Source of the DNA: Portunus trituberculatus
Lineage: Eukaryota; Arthropoda; Malacostraca; Decapoda; Portunidae
Direction: 5' to 3'
DNA length: 64,000 nt
NCBI RefSeq assembly: GCF_017591435.1
Contig: NC_059289.1
Coordinates: forward strand, 10,463,426 to 10,527,425
The notes under the pieces were generated by a model. The model was given only the letters and a program-made list of their open reading frames with translations. It ran no database searches and was not told the origin of the DNA. The position numbers were made by a program, and so were the translations under genes. Below, piece by piece: positions 18,193 to 64,000 of the stretch. Numbering within the stretch: position 1 is the first letter of the stretch; every line of letters starts with the position of its first letter.

Positions 18193-19500
18193 GTGAAGGA
18201 AAAAAGCATATGATATAAGGTAATGAAAGATGTAGCACAGTTAGTCAACATGGCATCACCTTTAAGACTCTTCCTCAAGGTTCGCTCAGTGTCATGTCAG
18301 AGCCACCGTTGTGATACTGTGATTGCCTTTTGTGGTAAATCATTGCGACATCCGCCATTCTCATCTCTGTCCGGCTCCCCCTCGCCCGCGGTCACAATCT
18401 CCATAATGTATATAACCTTTTTCCGCGCGTGTCATGTCTGCTTTGGCTTCCCATCCCTTCGCTCACTTCAAGTGCTTCAAAACAATAACTACTGCGCTGG
18501 TTCTGTTCTTGTTTCTTTTTTTCTTTCTTTCTTTTCTTTCTTTTCCCCTTCTTTTCCTATTTCATTATTCTTTTCTTGGTTCATGTTCATGCAATGTGGT
18601 TTAAGGACAAGTATTAAAGCGATGTTCCTGACATCTGAATGCTATCACAACGACAGACAAAATAATACTGCAGGGTATGAAATAATAAGAATAGACTTCT
18701 CTCACTGCACTGTATTCACTCTCAGCTGCACTGTTCTACGAGAGATGTAGGCTACAACAATATAGAAATCTCTTTAGTTTCAAAAAACAAAAATATCTAA
18801 TGTGAAACAATACAAGGTTCTCTAGAGTGCCATAAAACAAAAAGTATCTGATTGATCAGTAAATTATTATAATTATTTGTATAATATCTTTTGGATACCT
18901 TTCTCATCTTAAAAGGAGATAAAATTTCCATTTGTCACTTTACAAACATTATTACTTTAAACCACAAATGTTCTCATTGATTTCAACAAAGACAAGAGAG
19001 GAAAATATTACATAAAGCATCATACTTTAGTGATAATGACAAGCAAATCACACACTCAATCAGGAAAGCTGCCCATAAGAAAAGAAAAATAAGTTATGAC
19101 TACATTCAAAAAGATCAAACAAGATTCTTTTGACATTGTTTCAACAAAATTTTTAGATCAGTTATGGATTAAGCTCAACTAGTTATACCTCCATGCATGA
19201 CCACTACATGTATGCTGTGTATTATACACTTATCCAACTTCTGTCATGGAAAGTCTAACCCAACTCTTCCCCCCTACAACAACTGTTACAAGTGGCTGAT
19301 GGCTACAGCAGGTGAGCATGTTGATGAAGTATACTGTGAATTCATGTTCTTGACAATTATGATCATAAACAATTATGGCAATTTCACTACCAATTATTTC
19401 TTTGGATTAATTAACAAGGAAAGTTAATAATACAATAGAATGACAGTTTAACACAACTTTTGGTCAATCAGTGAAGTGGTGACACTCTGTAGTTTGGTAT
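16500..19500. other. Gene-poor intergenic DNA downstream of the lipoprotein gene
   Basis: Apart from the arrays listed, I see no recognisable protein, RNA gene or mobile element. Open frames here (for example 18223-18750, and 16510-17112 on the plus strand) are compositionally biased or lack family-like motifs. Distal 3' untranslated sequence of the lipoprotein gene could extend into the right part. Confidence 0.6.
17704..18188. repeat. Microsatellites (CT)n and (GA)n
   Basis: Arrays: (CT)n 17704-17749, (GA)n 17819-17879 and (GA)n 18113-18188. At about 18004-18055 a 9-bp perfect stem (GGCCGATGA and TCATCGGCC) with a roughly 33-nt loop is visible. Confidence 0.95.
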
Positions 19501-19511
19501 AACAAGGGCTG

Positions 19512-19794
19512 CAGGGATCTAACTCAAGTGACTCGAGGACCACACCTCATGCCAGTGGGGGTCTTAAAGGGCAACAAAATTATTTTCTGCGTGTGTTTGG
19601 AACTCTTTCAAAGAAAAGCTACACCTGATGGTGTTTCCCATTATTTCTGATCATACATTAAGACCCAAGAAATTTATTCCCAAGCAAAGGCAGCATATTA
19701 ATTTCTCAACAACTGATGACAATGATGGTTCTCTCTCCTTGGAGATAGCAGGCCACAGAAAATTGCTTTGCGAGCCACGAGTTGGAGACCTCTG
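19512..19794. mobile_element. Possible hAT-like MITE
   Basis: The ends CAGGGATCTAACTCAAGTGA and, as complement, CAGAGGTCTCCAACTCGTGG can be aligned as degenerate inverted repeats of a type common in hAT MITEs. No clear 8-bp duplication is visible, so this is tentative. It lies downstream of the lipoprotein gene and includes the candidate poly(A) signal. Confidence 0.4.
19673..19678 (-). terminator. Possible poly(A) signal AATAAA
   Basis: This is the first canonical AATAAA on the minus strand below both candidate stop codons (20998 and 20127). It lies inside a probable MITE (19512-19794), so it may be coincidental or exapted. Only a cDNA end would settle it. Confidence 0.3.
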
Positions 19795-20126
19795 GTTCAC
19801 TGTATTATAAAAATTTAACATGTGGTTCACCAATCTGAAGAACTTTTACCTGAACATGAACATCTTACTTCAATTTTGTATTTTAGCTTCACTAAACACT
19901 TTAACTTCCATTTTTGCTTTACTGATATACATTTAAGTACTGCTTTACAAATTACTTTCCAACTACACTTTTTTTTTTTTTTAAAGAAGCAATGCTTATT
20001 AAGTTTGTAAATTAGTAAACTACTCCCAACACATACATTACCATTCTACTTGTCAAGGGCCAATTACAAGCACAAGTGTTACATTACAAGTACTACTCCC
20101 AGACTGATCACACACAAAACATTCAC

Positions 20127-20267
20127 TCAAGGTTGTGGCCTTTGTCTATACGCATTCACTGCTACTCTGACCATTGCTCTGCTGAGGACCCTTCGAAACA
20201 GCTTCATGTGGTATCTGGTCCGGTCATCACTTCGCAGTGCAGACAGGGAGAACACTCCTCCACCACT
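20127..20267 (-). CDS. Candidate true terminal exon of the lipoprotein gene
   Basis: An open block of 46 codons plus TGA follows a pyrimidine-rich acceptor (TTTCTGGTTTATCAG). It is in phase if exon 58 is cut after AAG at 21004, which would use GTCTGA as a weak donor and skip the exon 58 stop. It would add a basic tail (SGGGVFSLSALRSDDRTR to AYRQRPQP), making the protein about 3,455 residues. I see no AATAAA or ATTAAA on the minus strand between 20268 and 20997, which favours transcription continuing to here. It could instead be untranslated sequence that is open by chance. Confidence 0.5.
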   Translation of the reverse strand, partial: SGGGVFSLSALRSDDRTRYHMKLFRRVLSRAMVRVAVNAYRQRPQP

Positions 20268-20997
20268 CTGATAAACCAGAAAAAGACATCAATTATTTAT
20301 CCAATATTTTTCTATACAGCACCTAAAAATACCAAATACACAAATTAATACCTGCACATACCAGGGGTGGCTCCCCTAGAAATCAGGGCAGCCAAGACAA
20401 AGCACACAACTTTCACTCATTCATACTACTCTTGATCCTAAATAGAAAAAGCAAAGCCTTTTAACCTCACTTTATGGGAATCAGTTGTGCAAATACATTC
20501 CTTAAAGCCATAATACCACTTTTAAACACACCATAATGCATTATTGTTATTATTATTCTCAGTAGGGACATATTCTAGATCGATGTATTTGCCAAGTCCT
20601 TAAATTTCAGGATGCCGTATACAGAGGCTATTTGATAAATTTTCCGTGACATGCATTAAATACACATTTAGCCGTAGCTCAATATAAATAATGTGATGAA
20701 TGAAATTTGACTGGAAAGACTAGCAAACCATAGCCAAATGAAGAGAGGTTAAAGATTTTCCTATAAATAGAAATCTTTAAAATTTTGTAAATGCATCAAG
20801 TTGTGTCAATGAGTTTACAGTTTGATGATCTACATAAGTCCTTTATGATATCTACCATAGTCTTTGCTTGTACAGCTTTTAGCTAATAGATTTCCTCTAT
20901 CAATAAATATCATATATCAAGAAGCAAACCTACTAAGTCTGTAAAGGAGTATTGCGATTCAGATCAGGTGAATATAATGGTAATAATTCTTTTTCTT

Positions 20998-57724
<36,727 letters not shown>

Positions 57725-58555
57725 CACAATGACACTCTAGCTGGTAGGGCGCTGTGTTCCACCAGCCGGAGCTAATGAAGTGGGAGGGATGTCACTACTC
57801 GTCGTCAGGTTAGGACATGGACTGATACGCAGGGCTCGTGTCCGCGTCTCGACCCTTCCCTCCCCTCCATCCCTCCACCCGAGCGCCAGCACCACTCCCT
57901 CCCAGGATACCCTCCCCTTCCAGCAGTATTTCTCTGGGTATCCTTGGACCCTTATCTTACTTCTCGTTCTTTCAGCATTTTTCTCCGAATGGACTGAGAA
58001 ATGCTTAGAACATCATTAACTTGAACAGATGAGGCATCCTATGGCACAAAGTCCACAGATCAACGTATTAATTGTGTACTTACCAGAGGATAAAATCAGG
58101 AGTCGTGCCAAGCCACTCCCACCGTACAAATCACTCACAGGAGAAATTTGGACTGGTGCTCTTGGGAACAATTTGGACTGAAATCAACGGTATACAGTAC
58201 GAAATTTCATATAACATATCTGACTGTATGAAATTTTATTGACAAAAACGATTTGGCTCTACACCGGCCATCACGTTACCCATTTCATTCTGAACCGCTG
58301 TCATGTGCAAAAGCGACCCCCTGTACATAAGTGATTGGGAGGCAAGCGGGGAGAATGCCCCGGGCTGCATATTTTTCAGTGGGTTATGTAAACTTAATCA
58401 GAAAGTGTATTATACCTTATCTCACATTTTTTTTTCTTTCGGGGACGGCGTTTTTAGGTTTCGTACGTCCCATGTAAATTTCTCTCTCACTACGCCACTG
58501 CCTAATGCTCCACATCCCTTTATATTTTGCTCAAAATCGTGTATGGAAGATTTTA

Positions 58556-58603
<48 letters not shown>

Positions 58604-60443
58604 TCAAAACTAATTAAAAACACACAGAAAACACCATACAATCTATTAAGATTTCCCACTCAGTCAAAACACATTCACATATTCAAACACACTACACCAC
58701 ACTCAGGATACGTTGATGAAATGCCCAAAAACATCTAACACACACTGAAAACAAATGAAATATATCCAAAACAAACTTAAAACACCCGAAAAACACCAAA
58801 AATGCATTAAAAAGAACGGCAAGTTTACATGGAAAACTTAGCTAAATATGGCGTATTGGCTCCTCTTCTTCCGCTTCCTTTTCTTCTTTCTTCTTCGTCC
58901 TTCTCCTTTCATTCTCCTTTTTCTTCATTTCATTGTTTCCATCTACACACCTGAGCTTAGAAACACATCAAAACAATAGATATTAGGCAAAATATTGAGG
59001 AAGTGGAGGGAGACATATATTGTGGCTTGGCTGCTCCTCCTCTTCCTCCTCCCTTTTCCTTCCTTTCTCTTCATCCTCTTTTATTTCTCTTTTATTCGTC
59101 CTTCTGCTACCAATATCTACACACCTGAACCTAGAAACACACGAAAACACGTAGACATCAGTAGATATTAGGCAAAATATTGACGAACTGGGGTGTTGGA
59201 AAAGAGGCGCCAGTCTGGGGCTATGATGATTCACCACCTGGGCTGTGGTCATCATAGAGAACGGGAACGGGGGTGACTCGGCTAAATTACGTAAATAATT
59301 TTATTTAAAAAATGGTTTTTAGAAAAAACGAAGCCATGACCAAATGCATGACATTTTATAACGTGATAAATATTTAAACTAATTTTCAAAATATCAAAAT
59401 ATCTCCAGCTGAACTAGTTTTTAAAAAAATGTCTAAATTAATTACTTTAAAAGTATAAAACATTTTCAACAATTACTTTCTTAAAACGTTCTGGAAAGTC
59501 AAGCCACTTTCACTTGGCGAGTATTTTACCACATTTCACGGAGTCTGAGCTATCTTTTAAGGCATTTTACGGCGAGTTACACTGAGAAGCAGAAATGCAA
59601 GCAAATAAAATAAAGAAAAATAGGACTTTTGTTTAACAGCACCAAAAACCATTTCAAAGTCCACATATTTCTCTCAATAGACTGATTTCACACTTAAAAG
59701 AGCATAGACGATTCGTTGATACCATAAAGGCTCACTTATAGCTTCAAATAAAAAAAAATTCAAATTGGGAAATTAAATTTATGACCGTTAAAAAATCTTT
59801 AACATACGCCATAAAACACCACTAAACGCTATATATTTACCCAATACAGGCGCGAAAAACACTTCAAACACAACGAAACATTTATAAAAACCATAAAAAC
59901 ATACCATGGAAGCGTAATATTACCGTTAGGAAATATTTGAAAAAAAAGTATTTGACCCCGCAGTCAGGCTGCCAGGGGGAGGGTGATGGCTGGGGTACCG
60001 CGGCGGGATGTGGCCCGGAGGCAACACTGGAACAGCGGTGGTGAATCTCCATATATTGTCTTTATCATCTCACCAAGCCAAAATTAAGCCATATAGGAAA
60101 CTTTTGACTATGGGATATGAAATGGTAGACTGGTACTTGGCTGCATTCTGACACATGTTTGGCTTACGGTAAGTGTAGGATGCAAATATCAGCTGTTAAT
60201 ACTGACGTTACTTCTATAATCGTAGTTATACTTATCACCTTTTAATATTTGCGTACTGTTTTCACTCTCATATGTAAAGAAAACCTAAGAATAAGTGAAT
60301 GACCTTATAAATACCTTTAATTGATGAATATAAGGCAATGTGGAGGGTTGTGACGAAGGCTTGCACTGCTTGTCTTTCCGCTATAGGGGTTTGGTGCTGC
60401 TTGGAAACTGTTTTTAACATAGCAACACTTCATTTCACTTCAC

Positions 60444-60490
<47 letters not shown>

Positions 60491-60840
60491 CATTTTCTGG
60501 ATGTGTGCGGTGTTTTGAGTGTGTTTACGAGTGTTTTCGGTATATAAGAGTGTTTTTTGAGCGTTCATGGCTGTGTGTGGGTGTGTATGGGTCAGTATAG
60601 CCCACCGCCACCACCACTGTTAACACCTCCGCCACCACAAGACTAATACTGCCGTTGTAAACAGCAGCAGGTGTCTGTGAAGGCACTACGGTTGTATAAT
60701 AGTATGAATGTCTATGATAACTATCTATTACTAAATCTATCATCAATGAGATATTGTACTTGTAAAAATATCACATAATGATTTAATGATTATTGTGACA
60801 TCTTTCTCTTCGTTTTCGTGTCCAGCTTTGGTTATTTGTC
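57725..60840. other. 5' flank of the lipoprotein gene and AT-rich intergenic DNA
   Basis: 57725-57960 should hold the promoter; I see no TATA box and no certain initiator. Arrays: (CA)n 58560-58602 and (GT)n 60444-60487. 58800-59940 is AT-rich with many short A and T runs and no recognisable gene, MITE or RNA. 58861-59190 contains a diverged duplication: CTCCTCTTCTTCC...ATCTACACACCTGA...TAGATATTAGGCAAAATATTGA occurs twice, near 58859-58998 and 59032-59185. Confidence 0.6.
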
Positions 60841-61129
60841 AAAGCAGTATACATTAGTGACGGGCGAACCGAGTACTTTCTGCAAACCGAGTATTTCGGT
60901 ATTGATTACACTGTGAAACCGAGTAAACCGAGTACGAAATGATTACTTTTCACTAACCTAACTTAACGTAAGGGAGAGAATAGCAGAGACTCTGTTGCTT
61001 CCTACCGCTAAGAATGAATAATGTGTCGGCACCACACGGCGGATCGGTGGCCGGGACGGGTGGAGGTCTGGCGGACTGGCGTCTGGCGGTGCAGTAACAC
61101 TACAGTTGGTCGGCATTTTACCATTGCAT

Positions 61130-61254
61130 TTCTACTTCTACTACTACTACTATTACTGCTACTTCTATTACTACTACTACTGCTGCTGCTGCTACTACTA
61201 CTACTACTACCATTACTACTACTACTACTGCTATTACTACTACTACTGCTACTG

Positions 61255-61292
<38 letters not shown>

Positions 61293-61314
61293 GCTATTAC
61301 TACCACTACTACTG

Positions 61315-61366
<52 letters not shown>

Positions 61367-61600
61367 ACAGGATTAAGTGTACGAATATTACAGACAAGGC
61401 CAAATTATCTTATCCCGCTTAGGAATCGAACGCGGGGCCTCTCAGTTGTGTGAGGAAGGTGTCAAGTCAACTGTCAGCATCCCTTTAGATTTGCTCATTC
61501 GTCCTTGACGGCTGAGGCCGTTAGGGGTAGTTAGTGCCGTTATTTTTCATCAACCGTGGCATAGTGCTGCATCATTTTATGTCTGTCTGTCTCTGATATA

Positions 61601-61686
<86 letters not shown>
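61130..61686. repeat. (ACT)n and (AT)n arrays
   Basis: (ACT)n with ATT/GCT interruptions 61130-61367, and (AT)n 61606-61686 preceded by ATATGTACATATA. The SINE-like fragment lies between them. Confidence 0.95.
61368..61480 (-). mobile_element. tRNA-like SINE fragment leading into (AGT)n
   Basis: The complement has GCGTTCGATTCC (B-box-like) preceded by ACAACTGAGAGGCCCC and followed by a short body ending CCTGTGTAGTAGTAGTAG, which runs directly into the long (ACT/AGT)n tract at 61130-61367. The trinucleotide array thus looks like the expanded 3' tail of the SINE. The A-box region is not clear. Confidence 0.5.
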
Positions 61687-61690
<4 letters not shown>

Positions 61691-61880
61691 GCATTACCAA
61701 ATTTTCATCATATTGATTATCTTCTTGTGTATGTAGTATGTATGTATGTATGTAATCATGATAATAAAAACAAAATAATTGTGGTCAATGGTCAATACTC
61801 ATTGATAACTGACTCAGTGATACCACTCTTTCTCTCTTTCTTCAGTTTCCGGCCGCTGCCTCATTCCGCCGGCCGAGCCG

Positions 61881-62116
61881 CGGTAGCTCGGCGAGACGCT
61901 TCTGTACTGGTACGACTGAATGTGCCGGCATCATTTCCGGTACCGCTTGACGCTTGTACCGTCTAGCCTCTGTGCCGGGACTCTGCTGCTTATTCATTCG
62001 GTAGGAAACAGCAGAGTCCCGGCACAGACGCTAGACGGTACAAGCGTCAAGCGGTAGCGGAAATGATGCCGGCACATTCAGTCGTACCAGTACAGACGCG
62101 TCTCGCCGAGCTACCG
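61881..62116. repeat. Near-perfect long inverted repeat (108-bp arms, 20-nt loop)
   Basis: Arm 1 is 61881-61988 and arm 2 is 62009-62116. By eye the complement of arm 2 differs from arm 1 at only three positions. The sequence is GC-rich and starts CGGTAGCTCGGCGAGACG. A transcript would fold into an almost continuous 108-bp duplex. It could be a foldback or MITE-like element, a source of hairpin small RNA, or an assembly artefact. No coding sense is seen in either arm. Confidence 0.9.
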
Positions 62117-62330
62117 AGACCGCGCCGACGCGCCAGGGCAGCCAGTCGGTACCAGTGTGGAGCGGTACCTAGAGTGAGAATGACTCACTCTTACCCATCA
62201 CCGCTCGCCTTGAGCCACCTCCACGCTGTATACGTGCTCAGTACCGTTTCGGCTATTAACCGGTACAGTACCGTTAAGGCTGGTACCAGTATTACCGGTA
62301 CTGGTACCGGAACTTGCCCACCAGTCCGTG
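62117..62330. other. GGTACC-rich GC-rich tract beside the inverted repeat
   Basis: GGTAC/GTACC motifs recur unusually often (GGTACCAGTG, GCGGTACC, AGTACCG, CGGTACAG, GGTACCAG, CCGGTACTGGTACC). The right edge reads, as complement, TGGTGGGCAAGTTCCGGTAC, reminiscent of hAT transposon ends. Together with the inverted repeat this may be a fragment of a larger element whose other end I cannot find. Confidence 0.4.
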
Positions 62331-62467
62331 CACTTGGCAGGACAAGGCGCTGGCCGTGAGGGACAGTGAGTGGTGGAGATGAAGATACCGATAATAGTGA
62401 TATCTATACAAGCGAAGAGAATATTGTGTGTGTAGCCTCTCAGTAATCAGAGGTTAACTATTTAAAC

Positions 62468-62551
62468 ATGGTTGAGGACACAAAGTGGACAGTGGAGTGT
62501 GGGTGCCTGCTAGTGACACGGACAGCCGCCGCCGAGCAGTCTTTGGCTAAC
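62468..62551 (+). CDS. Possible first coding exon of a plus-strand gene (continues beyond the window)
   Basis: The ATG opens 28 codons (MVEDTKWTVECGCLLVTRTA then AAEQSLAN) ending exactly at a strong donor GTAAGTAA. It follows a moderately GC-rich, repeat-poor segment with several GTAAGT-free kilobases upstream. No partner exon is recognisable between 62552 and 64000 and no family is recognised. It may equally be chance. Confidence 0.3.
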
Positions 62552-62879
62552 GTAAGTAATATATTGGTGTAACTCATCATTTCACGGTGGTGCCATGTCA
62601 TAACCTAACGTTGGTAACCTCCAGGACAACATATCAGTGAACTAACACCTGTACATACTTATAAAAACCAAATAATTCAAATCTTGAAAACGTAAACAAA
62701 CCGATCCCCTGACCCACCGCCTCTCTCTCAGCCATCATCTGCCTCATCTCTCACTCATTACAGGCTAGACAGGTCACAAAGTGGACCCATAGGCCTAATC
62801 TTTCATATTAATTGTTGAGATATATCCGCAATTACCTGTTTGTGTGCTATGGAGGCTCAGCGAGAAGCGGGCCTACCCA

Positions 62880-62909
62880 TGACGTCACGAGCCCCAGGCT
62901 GTGACGTCA
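62880..62909. promoter_or_regulatory. Pair of full CRE palindromes TGACGTCA
   Basis: Two exact TGACGTCA octamers (62880-62887 and 62902-62909) are 22 bp apart start to start, about two helical turns, in a GC-rich patch. TGACGTCA is the canonical CREB/ATF site. A third exact copy lies at 63606-63613. Whether they serve the possible gene at 62468 or belong to a repeat is unknown. Confidence 0.4.
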
Positions 62910-63605
62910 TCACCAGCTCCCGCCCAAAATGCCGGTCCCAGATGCTCGACTTCCACTATTATTTATATTTGTCTCATTTCATTTATTTCGAGTCACAAGT
63001 GCCTTTTAAGGGTTTCTAATGATAGTTCGCAGTGTTTTACGTGTCTTCCATGTTTGAGTTGAGTGAAGTACGGTGACGTAGAGGGTGTTTATGACTTGAA
63101 TGGGAGGGCCAAAATACGCAAAAATTTTTACCTCCGCTATCTGTGATTTTTTTATTTGAGGTTGTAGCGAAGTGTTTGTGTTTTCAAAAGATGGTTTATC
63201 ATGAGAAAAGTGTGCAAGGCTCCTGAGAAGTTAAAGAAGTGGACTTTAAGAATGATATGTAGTCCTGTTAATATTGTAAACAACGTCATTTTTAAATATT
63301 ATTTTTCTAATAGGGCGAGTTGCCAGGTTTTGATATATCGAAATGATAGTCATAATTTTTGAAAAACGTTATCGATTCAGTTGAATGAAATTGGTGGGCT
63401 TTGAAATTGTGTTTAAGCAAGTCGAAGTTCAAATACTTTATTTAGTATATTTTTGAGCTATTTTTATTATTCCTTTTCTCGGCAATGTTTTTGTATTTTA
63501 GAAGTTAGTTTCGATTGATAACGAGTCAGAATTTTTATAACATTCGTGTCCAGCTGCCTTTTTGGGAATCCTCATTTTCAAAATGATTTGCGTAACGAAT
63601 ATATG

Positions 63606-63613
63606 TGACGTCA
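63606..63613. promoter_or_regulatory. Third CRE palindrome TGACGTCA
   Basis: Exact octamer followed by ATCAAGGGAGGGCC. Shared flanking bases with the 62902 copy are limited to GTGACGTCATCA. Function unknown. Confidence 0.3.
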
Positions 63614-63687
63614 TCAAGGGAGGGCCGACCCCCCACCCCAAGCCGGACCCAGGCTGATACCTGGCTCCAGGCCCGAGGGTGTGGGGG

Positions 63688-63723
63688 TGGGTTAGTGTGT
63701 GTGTGTGTGTGGGTGGGTGGGTG

Positions 63724-63773
<50 letters not shown>
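63688..63773. repeat. (GT)n with GGGT interruptions
   Basis: GT array interrupted by GGGTGGGTGGGTGACT. The remainder of 62552-64000 has no recognisable gene beyond a possible intron of the 62468 exon. Confidence 0.9.
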
Positions 63774-64000
63774 ATTTTCTTTCATGGTACTTAGCGTGTA
63801 TACCATTACGAATTATTTTTTTCATGTTAGTTTGCTATAATTCAGGTATTTCCCATCACTTTTAAAAGGGAACCACAATATATTATGAAGACGGCCGTGT
63901 GTCTTTTATTTATATATTTATTTATATTTTTTTTTACAAAAATATTTATGAAAGAGCTGTGTGATTTGCTTTATGTAGATAGAAATGATAAATGCTAGAT

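Noticed and set aside
18223..18750. 175-residue plus-strand open frame
   Set aside because: No recognisable motif, low-complexity F/S run in the middle, no splice or promoter support.

Overview
The window looks like nuclear DNA from a decapod crustacean, most likely a crab. I infer this from four things: extreme dinucleotide and trinucleotide microsatellite density, tRNA-derived SINEs and degraded non-LTR retrotransposons that resemble common decapod families, small phase-consistent exons with GT/AG borders, and one large arthropod lipoprotein gene. I see no bacterial features, CRISPR array or rRNA.

Layout. 1-19 kb is intergenic and packed with (CT/GA)n, (CA/GT)n, (AT)n, (GGA/TCC)n and (ACT)n arrays, two tandem minisatellites, a SINE, a LINE 3' end and a tandem dimer of a TTAA-flanked MITE. 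I recognise no gene there; almost every open frame is a microsatellite read as protein. 20.1-57.7 kb is a single minus-strand gene. I rebuilt 58 coding exons whose splice phases join without a break into about 3,410 residues. The order is signal peptide, large-lipid-transfer (Vitellogenin_N) module, an RSKR furin-type site near residue 685, an acidic insert, a long beta-rich lipid-carrying region, a helix-rich segment, a von Willebrand factor D (vWD) domain and a vWA-like tail. Length, furin-site position and vWD domain fit an apolipophorin (apoLp-II/I) or discoidal-lipoprotein-type hemolymph lipid carrier better than vitellogenin (about 2,500 residues) or clotting protein. A further in-phase exon at 20127-20267 may be the true C-terminus.

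Its introns hold most of the mobile DNA: a roughly 2.9 kb dead CR1/Jockey-type LINE and an adjoining SINE in intron 14, a second LINE remnant with a hAT MITE nested in it in intron 28, SINEs in introns 1 and 47, a TTAA MITE in intron 2, and a roughly 390 bp pure (AT)n tract that is most of intron 22.

57.8-64 kb is the 5' flank of the lipoprotein gene and beyond. It carries microsatellites, a SINE-like piece, a striking near-perfect 108-bp-arm inverted repeat (61881-62116) in GC-rich, GGTACC-rich DNA, a possible first coding exon of a plus-strand gene at 62468-62551 leaving the window to the right, and three full TGACGTCA palindromes.

I found no convincing new multi-gene system. The best leads are the inverted repeat, the unresolved 3' end of the lipoprotein gene, and repeats sitting directly on splice sites. 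All coordinates and phases were worked out by eye.
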